Numbered from the stretch's first letter, positions 1 through 9,316 are shown. The stretch: 53,422 nt of DNA from Gammaproteobacteria bacterium (GCA_030429665.1 JAUIEZ010000016.1:1-53422); one strand, 5' to 3'. Program-made: numbers and translations. Notes: a model not told the origin generated them from the letters alone.

Positions 1-2
1 GC

Positions 3-683
3 GGGGAGGACGATCTCGTCCCCGGAAGTTACGTCGCCATCTCGGTGTCGGATACCGGGCAGGGCATGAGCGAGGAGGTTCGCGCACGGGCTTTCGAGCC
101 GTTTTTCACCACCAAGGCTGAAGGGGAGGGAACCGGTCTCGGCCTGAGCACGATTTTCGGATTCGTCAAGCAATCCGGAGGGCACGCGGAATTACGCAGC
201 GAGTCCGGTAGCGGAACCGCGGTCACGCTCTACTTTCCCGCCGAACATGCCGTCGTGCCGGCGGATCCGGAATCGAGTCGGCCGGCAGCGGCGTCCATGC
301 CTCACGTCGCCACGGGCGAGCGGATACTCCTGGTCGACGACAACGAGGCGGTTCGCGAAACCACGAAAAACATGCTGGAGGAACTCGGCTACGCGGTGTC
401 TACCGCGAGTGCAGGCAAGGAGGCGATCGACCTGCTCGACAATGGCGAGAAGGTCGATCTGCTGTTCACCGACGTCGTCATGCCCGGCGGGATGAACGGG
501 CTGGAGCTGGCCCGCCGCGCGCGCCAGTTGCGTCCGGGACTTTGCGTGGTGTGTGCGTCGGGCTACGTGGAGTCGGCCGTCCAGGCCGTCAACGATGATG
601 CCGCCGGCGAGTCCTTCCACTGGATCGACAAGCCTTTCGACCTTGAGGGCCTTGCGCTCCGGTTGCGCGAGGCACTGTCATAA
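3..683 (+). CDS. Hybrid sensor histidine kinase, C-terminal part
   Basis: The gene is cut by the left edge; 226 residues remain in the open frame. They begin inside the HATPase domain: the G1 box DTGQGM lies near residues 17-22 and the G2 box GTGLGLS follows. An Ala/Pro linker leads to a complete receiver domain from about residue 103, with the acidic pair in LLVDDN, the phospho-acceptor Asp in FTDVVMP, the conserved Ser in CASGY and the Lys in DKPF. This layout is that of a hybrid kinase whose own receiver takes phosphate from the missing HisKA domain. The input domain is outside the window, so its signal is unknown. The next gene is convergent and gives no clue to function. Confidence 0.9.
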   Translation, partial: GEDDLVPGSYVAISVSDTGQGMSEEVRARAFEPFFTTKAEGEGTGLGLSTIFGFVKQSGGHAELRSESGSGTAVTLYFPAEHAVVPADPESSRPAAASMPHVATGERILLVDDNEAVRETTKNMLEELGYAVSTASAGKEAIDLLDNGEKVDLLFTDVVMPGGMNGLELARRARQLRPGLCVVCASGYVESAVQAVNDDAAGESFHWIDKPFDLEGLALRLREALS

Positions 684-826
684 CGATCGCGACGTATCGA
701 TTCTCCCGGTTCCGCGGCGGGTCCGGCCGAATGCAAACCCGTTGCCCTGGCGCCGAGGTGTGCGGATCGTCCTGTCGGAGGGAACGTTCACCGGCACACG
801 TGAAGACATTGCCGGCGCGGTTGGCG

Positions 827-1696
827 TCAGCTCAACTTGAGTCCGAGCAGCGGCACTTCGGAGTAGAGCAGGTCGATATACTCCGGGGAGAGCCTCGAAG
901 ACTTGAAGTGGCGCGGTTGCCTGAGTTTCTCGACTTCCGCGCCGGGCGGCGGGCGGGGGAAGAAACGCGAGTCCGCCGCCAACACGGCGTCGGCATTGCC
1001 TATTAGCCGAGCGGCCGCCGCTTGCGCGCACTCCGCGAACAGGCACGGATCGCTTATGTACAGCGCCTCGTGGTACATCGTGTCGTCATGCTTGTTTCTG
1101 ATCCACAACAGGACGCGGCACTCGCGCCCCTCCCGCCTAAGCAGCAGCGGATACATACCCAGTGCGACGTGTCGCTCGAACATCGGCCTGTCGCCATCGT
1201 GAATCGCGGCCAGGTCGACCGCGTCACCGCCGCGCATCCATAGCGAATCGTCGTGGCGGGCGGTGCGGGCGCGCCAGAAGTAGCGCCTGTCATCCAGTAT
1301 GTTGAAACCGACCGCATCGGGCTCGAGTACCGCCCGGGTCTGTGGCGCCGCGTCGATCCCGAAATAGGTGATCGACGGGTCGCTCGTCGATTCACGCGCG
1401 ATGGTTTTTGCAAGACCCCGGCCGCGGTAGGGTTTGAGCACATACAGGGACCCGATATTGCACAGTTTCTCCGCCCGACCTTGAATGTGCCGGGTCGAAT
1501 GCACGAGCGCCATGGCGCCCACGATGCGGCCGTCGTCAACGGCTATCCAGCCGTGGTTCGGCGCTTCGTCGTACCAGGGACAGTGGGCGACGGCCCGCCA
1601 GCGCTCCATGCCCGGGCGTTCGTTCATGTGCTCGAACCAGAATCGCGCCAGCACCTCGACGTCTTCCCTTCCCGCCGCGCGGGTGACTATCGTCAT
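827..1696 (-). CDS. GNAT-family N-acetyltransferase
   Basis: A 289-residue protein. The N-terminal half reads as a GNAT fold: a first strand and helix (TIVTRAAGREDVEVLARFW), a central strand DGRIVGAMAL, and the acetyl-CoA loop PYRGRGLA near residue 94. The C-terminal half, after about residue 130, shows no motif I can name, so the substrate is unknown. It starts with ATG four bases after the stop of the deacetylase-like gene and is probably cotranscribed with it. That pairing hints at carbohydrate or cell-surface modification, but this is inference. The region up to the convergent kinase gene (684-826) holds nothing I recognise. Confidence 0.75.
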   Translation of the reverse strand: MTIVTRAAGREDVEVLARFWFEHMNERPGMERWRAVAHCPWYDEAPNHGWIAVDDGRIVGAMALVHSTRHIQGRAEKLCNIGSLYVLKPYRGRGLAKTIARESTSDPSITYFGIDAAPQTRAVLEPDAVGFNILDDRRYFWRARTARHDDSLWMRGGDAVDLAAIHDGDRPMFERHVALGMYPLLLRREGRECRVLLWIRNKHDDTMYHEALYISDPCLFAECAQAAAARLIGNADAVLAADSRFFPRPPPGAEVEKLRQPRHFKSSRLSPEYIDLLYSEVPLLGLKLS

Positions 1697-1700
1697 CGAT

Positions 1701-2513
1701 TCATACCCGAAAGGTTTCCCGTCCGAGCAGTCGGGCGGCGGGATGCGCCGCGAGCCGCAAGAGCAACAACTCGAGAAACTGCCAGCAGGCCTCGTCGTGA
1801 TCGAGGTGGTGGGTGAGAATACCCGTCGGTTCGCCGGCGTCGACCGCGCCCGTGCGCCGGCCGCGAAGATGCTCGACGATTTCGTCGATCAATCGATCGG
1901 TGCCGCGGAACCGGCCGCCGCGTTTCCAGTTGACGATGTCGCAGTGCGTGTTGATCTGCAACAGCCCGGTGACCGGCCGGGCCTCGCGGCGGGGTCCGAA
2001 CGTGGACAGTCCGTGGAAACCGCAGGTCGGGAGACGATTGCGTATCCGGCTCGATATGCGATTCCACGGCGGCACCATCACCGGAGCGAAACGCTTGTCG
2101 AACAACGCCTCGAGTCGATCGCGCCCGGCGTAAAGGCGTCGCATGAGGGCGAAATCGGGGAGGTCGCTATCGAGTTCGGCGCATCCCGACAACGATTCCG
2201 GCGACAGGTCGACATGGGCATGACCGTGTTGCAAGACGGTTGCGTTGGGCGCCTCGTGCAGTGCGTCAACGAGGTTCTCGTTGCACGCGGCCGGGATCGC
2301 CGCCACGAACAGCGGCGCGTCGTAATGGCGCGCCAGGCGGAGCAACCGCGCAAGATCGGTCGTCTTGCGGGTGGCGTCGTCGTCGCGCCACCAGAACGTG
2401 GCGATCCTGTCGTGCTCTCCCCATTCGTCCAGTTCGCGGACGAGCATTTGCCACGTACTCTCGACGCTTGTCGACAAGCGGCACGATATCACGGCTCCGG
2501 GATTTGGCAGCAT
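1701..2513 (-). CDS. Polysaccharide deacetylase-like protein
   Basis: The ATG at 2513 (270 residues) is chosen because GGGAG lies nine bases upstream; an in-frame TTG at 2549 would add 12 residues. The motif WWRDDDA near residue 38 resembles the Asp-Asp motif of NodB-type carbohydrate esterases, and QHGHAH near residue 98 supplies the paired histidines for metal binding. VPPWNR in the middle matches the catalytic Arg segment, and THHLDHD near the end supplies the last His. There is no signal peptide, so it probably acts in the cytoplasm. It sits four bases before the acetyltransferase gene. Family membership is fairly secure; the substrate is not known. Confidence 0.7.
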   Translation of the reverse strand: MLPNPGAVISCRLSTSVESTWQMLVRELDEWGEHDRIATFWWRDDDATRKTTDLARLLRLARHYDAPLFVAAIPAACNENLVDALHEAPNATVLQHGHAHVDLSPESLSGCAELDSDLPDFALMRRLYAGRDRLEALFDKRFAPVMVPPWNRISSRIRNRLPTCGFHGLSTFGPRREARPVTGLLQINTHCDIVNWKRGGRFRGTDRLIDEIVEHLRGRRTGAVDAGEPTGILTHHLDHDEACWQFLELLLLRLAAHPAARLLGRETFRV

Positions 2514-2678
2514 ATCCGCAAACTCCCGATTCGGTCGGCTCCGCGGCAAGGATCGGCGCCGGAGCCTTACTACCGCAAACCTATCACATTCGGCCGTCCC
2601 GATGCGCCTGGCGCGGACAATGCGAGTACCGGGACGACGGATTCGACGCGCCGTGCCGCGCGCGTGCGGTATCGTTCG

Positions 2679-3611
2679 TCAACGCTTTCGTCCCCCCCGC
2701 GTGCGGCCGGACTCCACGGTTCGACTCGCCACGGCGTCAAACTCGTTGAAATGCTCCCCGTGGGCAACCATGCGCCGGAAGCGTCGGGTGGCTTCGTCGC
2801 CGCGCCGCGCGGCGACGGCGTGAATGATCAGGTTGAGCACGACGGACAGGCTCGCGGTGGAGTCCCAGAACATGCCGACGTTGGTATTCATTTCCAGCAC
2901 GTTGTCGGTGAACTCGCGGGCCCAGTGACTGAAACGGTCGGTGACGACGACGATCGGCATGCCGAGTTCCCGGGCCTTGCGGGTGAGCAGGATGCCCTTG
3001 CGTGCATAGGAAGCGGTGTCGACCACCACCAGGACGGATTCCCCGGCATTGGACTCGAGCACGTCGGAGAATATCCCGGTCGCTTCGTCGGCGAACCGCA
3101 CGCCCGGTCGCACGTATTTCATGCGGCTGGAAAAGTCGAGCGCCACGCCCTGGGTGGCCTGGAAGCCGATCACGAACACCGTCGGCGTGTCGGCGATCAA
3201 TTCGATGATGCGCGGCCAGCGATCGGCCGTGGTCATCTCGTAGGCATGCTGTACCGCTTCGAGCTCCAGCCTCAGGCTGCGAGTCAGGTGACCGATGTCG
3301 ATGGCCCGATGCGTGAATCGTTCGCCGACATCGTCCAGCGCCTCCGCGTCCTCCGATCGCGGACGCAGGCGGTGCTTCAGGTCGCGCAGGTTGGCGTAGC
3401 CGAGGTCGCGAACGAAGCGGATGACGGTCATCTCGCTCACGCCGATGGCGCGCGCCAGCGCCGCGCCGGTCTCGAAGGGAATGGTGGATTCGTGCTCGCG
3501 AAAGTACGCCGCGATCGAGCGTCCGGCCGGCGTCAGTAACGGCTCTCGCGCGTCGAGCGCGGCGTGAAATTCGGCCCAGCCGCGGCTGCCGTCGCGTTTT
3601 CGCGCGCTCAT
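2679..3611 (-). CDS. RpiR-family regulator (HTH plus SIS domain)
   Basis: A 310-residue regulator. Residues about 10-85 form an HTH_6 domain (AIGVSEMTVIRFVRDLGY is the recognition region). Residues about 130-270 form a SIS sugar-isomerase fold (VFVIGFQATQG, SVLVVVDTASYARKG, PIVVVTDR). RpiR proteins normally sense phosphosugars or amino-sugar phosphates. The start ATG overlaps the stop of the transporter ATPase gene by four bases (ATGA), so it is translated with that operon and probably controls it. An RpiR regulator on an oligopeptide-type transporter suggests the ligand may be a sugar or amino-sugar conjugate. The frame stays open upstream through the ATPase gene, but the overlap start is clearly the right one. 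Confidence 0.85.
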   Translation of the reverse strand: MSARKRDGSRGWAEFHAALDAREPLLTPAGRSIAAYFREHESTIPFETGAALARAIGVSEMTVIRFVRDLGYANLRDLKHRLRPRSEDAEALDDVGERFTHRAIDIGHLTRSLRLELEAVQHAYEMTTADRWPRIIELIADTPTVFVIGFQATQGVALDFSSRMKYVRPGVRFADEATGIFSDVLESNAGESVLVVVDTASYARKGILLTRKARELGMPIVVVTDRFSHWAREFTDNVLEMNTNVGMFWDSTASLSVVLNLIIHAVAARRGDEATRRFRRMVAHGEHFNEFDAVASRTVESGRTRGGRKR

Positions 3612-5242
3612 GCCGGTACCGCCCCGCCACGGAGCGCGTCGAGGTCCGGCGCCGAGGCGATGAGTTCGCGCGTGTACTCGCTCGACGGCGATTCGAACAC
3701 GGTCCGCGTGTACCCGACCTCCATCAACCGGCCCTGCTTGAGCACGGCCACGCGATTGCAGAAGCGGCGTACCACGGCGAGATCGTGGCTGATGTAGATG
3801 ATGGTCAGGTCCCGCATCTCCTTCAGCCGCGCCAGCAGCCGCAGTACCTGCGCCTGGATGGTGACGTCGAGCGCCGAGGTTACCTCGTCGGCGATCAACA
3901 GGCGCGGCGACAATGCCAGGGCCCTGGCGATGGCGACGCGCTGGCATTGCCCGCCGGAGAGTTGTCGCGGTTTGCGCCGCGCCAATGCCGGAGACAGCTC
4001 CACCATGTCCATGAGTTCGGCGGCGCGCTCGCCGGCTTCGCCGGGGTCGGCCAATCGATGGCGCCAGATCGGTTCGGCGATGGCGTCGAGCACGCGCATT
4101 CTCGGGTTCAGCGAATCGTAGGGACTTTGGAACACCATCTGCACGTCGCGGCGAAAGCGCGCCCGTTCGGACTTGTCGAGTCCGGCAAGCGCTCGACCGT
4201 CGTAGCGGATGCTGCCGGCGCTGGTGTCGACGAGTCCCAGCACCGCGCGTGCGAGGGTGCTCTTGCCCGATCCGCTTTCCCCGACGATGCCGAACGTCTC
4301 GCCGGCATGCACGTCGAGCGAGACGTCCGCCAGCGCGTCGATGCCCTGCGTCTTGTCGCCGCCGAAGGCGACCGTTCCGCCGCGTCGCGCGAAACGCACG
4401 CGCAGGCCTTTCACCTCGAGCAGCGGCGCCGGCCGGGCGTGCCGGCCCGACGACATTTCCAGGCGGCCGGGCTGTGAGTCGATCAATTCCCGGGTGTAGG
4501 CGTTCCGAGGCTGTCGGACGACGTCGGTGACGGTACCCTGCTCGACGACCTCGCCGCCTCGCATGACCACGACGCGGTCGCAGACCTCCGCCACCACGCC
4601 GAGGTCGTGGGAGACCAGGATCATCGACAGTCCCCTTTCGCGGTTGAGCGTGCGCAGCAGTCTGAGGATGCCGGCCTGCACGGTCACGTCGAGGGCGGTC
4701 GTGGGTTCGTCGGCGAGCAACAGGCGCGGCTCGCACGCGAGGGCGCAGGCAATCAGCACGCGCTGCTTCATGCCGCCCGACAGTTCGTGAGGATAGGCGT
4801 TCATGCGCGTCCCGGCGTCCTGGATGCGAACCACCTCGAGCAGTTCCAGGGCCCGGCGTCGCGCGGCGCGGCGATCGAGGCCGAAATGAAACTTCATCGG
4901 TTCGGCGACTTGCTCGCCGATGGTCATCAGGGGGTCGAGGTGTGACGACGGGTTCTGGAAGATCATCGAGACCTGGCGGCCGCGCACCGCCGCCAGTTCG
5001 GCCGGTGTCAGCGTCGACAGTTCGCGCCCGTCGTAGACGATGCGGCCACCGACCCGCGCGTGGCGAGGCAGCAGCCCCAGCAGCGCGCGGCAGCTGACCG
5101 ACTTGCCCGAACCGCTTTCGCCGACGATGCCGAGAATCTCGCCGGGTTCGACCTTGAAGCCCACGCCGCGGACCGCGTTGACCACGCCGTCGGGGGTGGT
5201 GAAGTCGACGGCCAGCGAGTCGATTTCCACCAGCGGCTTCAT
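3608..5242 (-). CDS. Oligopeptide/dipeptide ABC transporter, fused double ATPase
   Basis: A 544-residue fusion of the two ATPases that many bacteria encode separately (DppD and DppF type). The first half has Walker [11 protein letters not shown], signature LSGGMKQRV and Walker [13 protein letters not shown]. The second half, from about residue 275, has [23 protein letters not shown] and [12 protein letters not shown]. Each half ends in a switch His within SHDL. It powers import through the two permeases encoded just upstream. It starts with ATG at 5242, overlapping the permease stop by four bases, and its own stop overlaps the RpiR start. All catalytic motifs look intact, although the second Walker B carries EVTSALD rather than the usual EPTSALD. 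Confidence 0.93.
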   Translation of the reverse strand: MKPLVEIDSLAVDFTTPDGVVNAVRGVGFKVEPGEILGIVGESGSGKSVSCRALLGLLPRHARVGGRIVYDGRELSTLTPAELAAVRGRQVSMIFQNPSSHLDPLMTIGEQVAEPMKFHFGLDRRAARRRALELLEVVRIQDAGTRMNAYPHELSGGMKQRVLIACALACEPRLLLADEPTTALDVTVQAGILRLLRTLNRERGLSMILVSHDLGVVAEVCDRVVVMRGGEVVEQGTVTDVVRQPRNAYTRELIDSQPGRLEMSSGRHARPAPLLEVKGLRVRFARRGGTVAFGGDKTQGIDALADVSLDVHAGETFGIVGESGSGKSTLARAVLGLVDTSAGSIRYDGRALAGLDKSERARFRRDVQMVFQSPYDSLNPRMRVLDAIAEPIWRHRLADPGEAGERAAELMDMVELSPALARRKPRQLSGGQCQRVAIARALALSPRLLIADEVTSALDVTIQAQVLRLLARLKEMRDLTIIYISHDLAVVRRFCNRVAVLKQGRLMEVGYTRTVFESPSSEYTRELIASAPDLDALRGGAVPA

Positions 5243-6081
5243 TGGTCCACCTGGTGGCGCCTGGCCAGTCCGTCGCTGACCAGGATCAGTCCCAGTCCCA
5301 GGGTCACCGCGGCGAGGCCCGGGAAGAAGCAAATCCACCATGCCTGGATCACGTAGGGTTGGCCGTCGGCGATCATGACGCCCCACTCGGCCGTGGGCGG
5401 CTGGGCGCCGAGGCCGAGGAAGCCAAGGCTCGCGCCGGCCAGGATGACCAGCAATGCGTCGGTCCATGCATAGATGAGTATCGGCCCCAGGGCGTTGGGC
5501 AGTACGTGGCGGAAAAGGATCACGCGATGGGGAAAGCCCAGCGTTCGTGCCGCGTCGACGAACTCGGCGCGCTTGAGCACCAGCACCTCGGCGCGAATCA
5601 ATCGCGCGTAAGCGACCCAGGCGACCAGCGCCAGGGCGATGAAATAGTTCATCAGGCCCGGTCCCAGCACGCCGACGATGGCGATCACCAGGATGAAGAA
5701 TGGAAACGCCACGGTGATGTCCACCAGGCGCATCATCGCCATGTCCACGGCGCCGCCGAAGTATCCCGACACCAGCCCCACGGCGATGCCGATGGCGAGC
5801 GGTGCGAGTACGCCGACCAGGCCCATCCAGATGTCGATGCGGGCGCCGTGCAGGACGCGCGACAGAACGTCGCGACCGAGCTGGTCGGTTCCGAACGGGT
5901 GCGCCGGAGAGGGTGCGCCGAGAATCCCGCGCAGGTCGATGGCGTTGGGGTCGTAGGGTGCGATCCAATCGGCGCCGAGCGCCATCACCAGCCAGCCGAG
6001 GAGGATTATGCCGCCGACGGCAATCTCCGCGGTACCGGGGCGGCGGGGGGCGGGCGCCGGGCCGGCGGTGGCGTCGATCAT
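5239..6081 (-). CDS. ABC transporter permease, DppC/OppC type
   Basis: A 280-residue inner-membrane permease. The N-terminal segment IILLGWLVMALGADWIAPYDPN and the following HPFGTDQLGRDVLSR stretch are typical of the DppC/OppC branch. Several hydrophobic helices follow, and the EAA loop is seen around EFVDAARTLGFP, with RHVLPNALGP after it. It pairs with the DppB-type permease encoded upstream; the two genes overlap by four bases (ATGA at 6078-6081). The open frame runs further upstream inside that permease gene, but that extension has no membrane character and is out of register with the family start. Confidence 0.92.
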   Translation of the reverse strand: MIDATAGPAPAPRRPGTAEIAVGGIILLGWLVMALGADWIAPYDPNAIDLRGILGAPSPAHPFGTDQLGRDVLSRVLHGARIDIWMGLVGVLAPLAIGIAVGLVSGYFGGAVDMAMMRLVDITVAFPFFILVIAIVGVLGPGLMNYFIALALVAWVAYARLIRAEVLVLKRAEFVDAARTLGFPHRVILFRHVLPNALGPILIYAWTDALLVILAGASLGFLGLGAQPPTAEWGVMIADGQPYVIQAWWICFFPGLAAVTLGLGLILVSDGLARRHQVDQ

Positions 6082-7016
6082 CGCCCGGTCCTCGGATCGA
6101 TGGCGGCGGTGAGCAGGTCGACGGTGAGGGTTACCAGCACCGTGCCGACGGCATAGGCCAGGGTCAGGCCCTGAACCACGTAGTAGTCGCGGCCGATCAC
6201 CGAGCCGACCATCAGCGCGCCCAGGCCAGGCACCGCGTAGACGATCTCCACCACGACCGAGCCGCCGATCAGGAATGCGACCATGATACCGAGCAGGTGC
6301 AGGGTGGGCAGCACCGAGTTGCGCAGGATGTGGCGCCGGAAGATGATCCCCTCGGGCAGCCCCTTGGCCCGGCAAGCCACCACGTAGTCGGATTCCATCT
6401 GTTCGATCAGTGCGCCGCGCAAATTGCGGACCAACAACGGGATCAGCCACAGCGATGTGCTGACAGCGGGCAGAAACAGGTGGTGCAGGTGCCCGGTGAA
6501 TCCCTCGCCCCAGCCGCTGACCGGAAACCATCCCAGTTCGGCGCCGAAATAGCGGCCGAGCAGTACAGCCAGCCAGAACACCGGCACGCTCATGCCCAGC
6601 ACGGTGAACAGCCGGATCGCCTGGTCGGCGAGGCGATCCTGGGTTCGCGCGGCGATGACGGCGAGCGCCAGCGTCGCCGGAATGGTGATCGCCATCACGT
6701 AGCCGATCAGGAAAAGCGTGCGCGGCAGGAATTGCACGATCAGCTCGCTCACCGGCAACCGGTAGCGGATGGAGCGACCGAGATCGCCCTCGAGAACGTT
6801 GCCGATGTAGACGAAGTACTGGCGCCAGGCGGGCTCGTCCAGTCCGTAGGCCAGCCGTACCGCGGCCACGGCCTCGTCGGTGGCGCGCGGACCGAGAAGG
6901 AGACGGATCGGATCGCCGGGCGACAGCTTCACCAGCAGGAAGCTGATGATGCTGATGCCGATCAGTACCGGAATCAGCGAGATCAGCCGCCGGCCGATGT
7001 AGGTGATCTGTGGCAT
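6078..7016 (-). CDS. ABC transporter permease, DppB/OppB type
   Basis: A 312-residue inner-membrane permease starting at ATG 7016. It begins with the characteristic opening RRLISLIPVLIGISIISFLLV and the periplasmic PGDPIRLLLGP segment, then has about six hydrophobic helices. The EAA coupling loop appears as SDYVVACRAKGLPEG, followed by RHILRNSVLP. With the DppC-type partner it forms the translocation pore for the substrate delivered by the binding protein encoded 49 bases upstream. A strong hairpin (7030-7058) sits in that gap and may set the ratio between binding protein and permease. Confidence 0.93.
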   Translation of the reverse strand: MPQITYIGRRLISLIPVLIGISIISFLLVKLSPGDPIRLLLGPRATDEAVAAVRLAYGLDEPAWRQYFVYIGNVLEGDLGRSIRYRLPVSELIVQFLPRTLFLIGYVMAITIPATLALAVIAARTQDRLADQAIRLFTVLGMSVPVFWLAVLLGRYFGAELGWFPVSGWGEGFTGHLHHLFLPAVSTSLWLIPLLVRNLRGALIEQMESDYVVACRAKGLPEGIIFRRHILRNSVLPTLHLLGIMVAFLIGGSVVVEIVYAVPGLGALMVGSVIGRDYYVVQGLTLAYAVGTVLVTLTVDLLTAAIDPRTGR

Positions 7017-7029
7017 GCGCGAGTGCCGG

Positions 7030-7058
7030 CGCGAGGGGCGGCGTGGCCGCCCCTCGCG
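7030..7058 (-). promoter_or_regulatory. Intercistronic hairpin between binding protein and permease
   Basis: A perfect 13-bp GC-rich inverted repeat with a three-base loop (arms 7030-7042 and 7046-7058). It lies eight bases past the stop of the binding-protein gene and 13 bases before the permease start. No T-run follows on the minus strand, so it is more likely an mRNA-stabilising or partial-termination element than a full terminator. Confidence 0.65.
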
Positions 7059-7065
7059 ATTTCCG

Positions 7066-8577
7066 TTACGGGTTCAGTTCGCTTCCTTCGAGCGTCCACT
7101 GCAGGGCCGGCGTCATGCGCAGGCCGGTGATGCGCTGGCCGTAGGCGTTCGCGAACGGCGGGTAGTACAACGGAATCTGAGACACCTCGCGGGTGGTGAT
7201 CTCCTCGATCTCGCGGTACATCGCGGCGCGCTTGTCCTCGTCCAATTCGGCGGCTGCCGCCTCCACGAGCTCGTTGACCTTCGCGTTGTCGTAGTTGGTG
7301 TAGTAGGACCGGTTCCCGCAGGCGCCGCAAACGGCCCAGCGCACGGCGAGGTCCGGGTCGGTGGTCTCGTTGTACCACCAGGTGGGCGCCGCGTCGTAGT
7401 CGCCGTCCGGCACGCGGCTCCACCAGGTGCCGCCGTCAACCTTCTCGATGCGGGATTTCAGGCCGATGGCGGCCCACTGGGCCTGCATCAGCACCGCCTG
7501 CTTCTCGCGCTCGGGGTTGTCGGCGATCAGGATGACCAACTCTTCGCCGTTGTACGGCGACTCGGCCAGCAACGCCTTCGCGGCTTCGGGGTCGTAGCCA
7601 TGGATATCGAGACCGGCGTCGTGGTACTTGAGCGCGTTGGGCAGCGTGGTATTGGCGGGCGTCGCCGCACCGAAGGTCATCGCCTCGGTGATGGCCGGTC
7701 GGTCCAGGGCCATCGCCGCGGCTTGGCGAATCTTGAGATCGTCGAACGGCGCGCGGCCATGATTGAGCAGCACCATGAAGATGACCGTGGAGGGTTCGAG
7801 CGGCATGTCGATGTCGTCGCGCGCCTTGAGCTCGGCGACCTGGCTCCACGGGATTTCGCGCGCCGCGTCCAGTTCACCGGAGATCATCATGGACACCCGC
7901 GTGTTCTCCGCGGTGACCTCGAGCAGCTCGGCACCGGCGTTTTTCGGGAAACCCTCGCGCCAGTAGTTCGGATTGGGCGCGATCACGAGTTTCTCGTTGG
8001 GCACCCACTCCTCGACCATGTAAGGCCCGGAGACTACCGGGTCGGCCGAGAAAGCCTCTTCGCCTCGCGCCTCGACGTCTTTCTTCGACACGATGCCGAC
8101 GTTGAACACCTCGAGGTTTCCCAGGAAGGGCGCGAAAGGCGATTTAAGGGTAAGCACGACGGTGCGTTCGTCGACGGCCTCGGCCGTGTCCAGTTGTTGC
8201 AGCGGGGCCGGGTAGGCCGACTCCTCGCCGTCACGCACGCGCAGCAGGGAGAACACGACGTCCTCGGCGGTGATCGGTTCGCCGTTGGAGAACATGGCGT
8301 CGCGCAGCTTGAGCGTGACGACCGCGCCGTCCTCGGACAACTCCCAGCTTTCGGCCAGGCCGGGTGCAAGCGCGCCGTCGTCGTCGAGACGAACCAGGCG
8401 TGAGTACAACTGGCCGAAGGTCTCGATGTTGCCCGCGGCCGCGGAGCGCATCGGGTCCAGCGTGGTGGTCTTGTACGGCGATCCGATGCGGATCTTGTCC
8501 TGGGCGAGCGCGGGTGTCGCGGCGAGCAAGGCGGCAAGCGCCGAGGCCGCCAGGAAGCGGTGGGTGACGTTTGGCAT
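7066..8577 (-). CDS. Oligopeptide-type ABC transporter substrate-binding protein (SBP_bac_5 family)
   Basis: A 503-residue periplasmic binding protein. The ATG at 8577 is chosen because AGGAGG lies just upstream and a Sec signal peptide follows at once, with a likely cleavage after ALA at residue 25. The mature part matches family 5: DKIRIGSPYKTTTLDP at the N-terminus, LAESWELSEDGAVVTLKLRD, and FSNGEPITAEDVVFSL. A Cys pair in CGACGN near residue 420 may form a disulfide. It heads the operon binding protein-DppB-DppC-fused ATPase-RpiR. The ligand cannot be read from sequence; peptides, opines, glycosides and muropeptide pieces are all carried by this family. Confidence 0.93.
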   Translation of the reverse strand: MPNVTHRFLAASALAALLAATPALAQDKIRIGSPYKTTTLDPMRSAAAGNIETFGQLYSRLVRLDDDGALAPGLAESWELSEDGAVVTLKLRDAMFSNGEPITAEDVVFSLLRVRDGEESAYPAPLQQLDTAEAVDERTVVLTLKSPFAPFLGNLEVFNVGIVSKKDVEARGEEAFSADPVVSGPYMVEEWVPNEKLVIAPNPNYWREGFPKNAGAELLEVTAENTRVSMMISGELDAAREIPWSQVAELKARDDIDMPLEPSTVIFMVLLNHGRAPFDDLKIRQAAAMALDRPAITEAMTFGAATPANTTLPNALKYHDAGLDIHGYDPEAAKALLAESPYNGEELVILIADNPEREKQAVLMQAQWAAIGLKSRIEKVDGGTWWSRVPDGDYDAAPTWWYNETTDPDLAVRWAVCGACGNRSYYTNYDNAKVNELVEAAAAELDEDKRAAMYREIEEITTREVSQIPLYYPPFANAYGQRITGLRMTPALQWTLEGSELNP

Positions 8578-8670
8578 GGGATTCTCCTCCTCTTGCTGTG
8601 TTTCACCGCGATGCCATGGTCGGTCATCGCGGTGTTGATAGAAGTCTAACATGCGTCGTAGGTTGGGAGA

Positions 8671-8699
8671 AATATATACTCGGTTCGCCGAACGCACAA
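8671..8699 (-). promoter_or_regulatory. Putative sigma-70 promoter of the ABC transporter operon
   Basis: On the minus strand TTGTGC (8699-8694) and TATATT (8676-8671) are 17 bases apart, about 95 bases before the binding-protein ATG. The spacer holds the odd palindrome GTTCGCCGAAC (8683-8693), a possible operator for the RpiR protein encoded at the operon end. The rest of the 328-base gap 8578-8905 has no gene I can support. Confidence 0.4.
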
Positions 8700-8874
8700 C
8701 GCCGCCGGCGCGGTGCGGAGATTCGATGGTCGAGATGGACGAAGCGGCGTACGGGCCGGGGTCGTCCTGCACCCGCGCTCACCGCCGTCGCGGCACGATT
8801 CCGGATAGAGGATCGTCCCGGTTGCGGCACCGGCGTGCCGATTGCCGGGACGTGGTGTCTGCGGGCGGGCGAAA

Positions 8875-8898
8875 CGGCCCCGCGGCGCCGCGGGGCCG
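8875..8898 (-). terminator. Putative terminator of the TRAP-aconitase X operon
   Basis: An 11-bp perfect GC stem (arms 8875-8885 and 8888-8898) with a nominal two-base loop lies seven bases past the stop of the small aconitase X subunit. A short GTTTC follows on the minus strand. The stem is strong, the T-run is weak, and the closing pairs would have to open to form a real loop. Confidence 0.45.
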
Positions 8899-8905
8899 CG
8901 AGCGA

Positions 8906-9316
8906 TCAGCGGTTGGTGATGGTCACCAAGCCGGCCTCGGGGTCGACGACGAGGCGGTCGCCGGTGCGAATCAGTGTGGTCACGTCGCCGTCGACGAAAC
9001 GGTCGCACATCGTCATGTCGGCGAGGGCCGCGCCCTGGGCGAGTATCGTGTTGGCCGCGTTGAAAAGGATGGCCTTGGGCGCGATGCCCCGCGACTTCAT
9101 CTCGTGGAGCATCCAGGCCGAAGCGACGCCGCCCTTGGCCGTGTTGAGCACCAGGATTCGGTCGACGTAGGACTGTCCGGCGAGCTTGTGCTGGGGCCGG
9201 GAGAACACGCCGTTGATGCGGTCGAGGTCGTAACGGGCGGAAAAATTGTCGTCGGCGACCAGCGCCTCGCCCTCGACGCGCGGGCCGATGCCGACATGGC
9301 ATTTCAGATTAATCAT
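8906..9316 (-). CDS. Aconitase X, small (swivel) subunit
   Basis: A 136-residue protein of the former DUF126 family, the swivel domain of aconitase X. Visible signatures are GPRVEGEALV near residue 12, FSARYDLDR, and the GQSYVDRILVLNTAKGGVAS stretch that lines the active site in this fold. It pairs with the catalytic subunit encoded immediately upstream; the stop TGA and start ATG share one base, so the two are translationally coupled. Bacterial aconitase X enzymes have been characterised as cis-3-hydroxy-L-proline dehydratases, while the archaeal ones are phosphomevalonate dehydratases. The bacterial activity is the default guess here. Confidence 0.88.
   Translation of the reverse strand: MINLKCHVGIGPRVEGEALVADDNFSARYDLDRINGVFSRPQHKLAGQSYVDRILVLNTAKGGVASAWMLHEMKSRGIAPKAILFNAANTILAQGAALADMTMCDRFVDGDVTTLIRTGDRLVVDPEAGLVTITNR

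Noticed and set aside
1485..3539. A 684-codon open frame on the plus strand
   Set aside because: It lies antisense to the acetyltransferase, deacetylase-like and RpiR genes, which all have clear domains; high GC keeps the opposite frames open.
3612..4736. Upstream extension of the RpiR frame to 685 codons
   Set aside because: The extra part is an Arg/Gly-rich out-of-frame reading of the ATPase gene; the RpiR start at the ATGA overlap fits the family length.
5243..5968. Upstream extension of the ATPase frame, suggesting a permease-ATPase fusion
   Set aside because: The extension is an out-of-frame reading of the DppC-type permease, which has its own intact frame.
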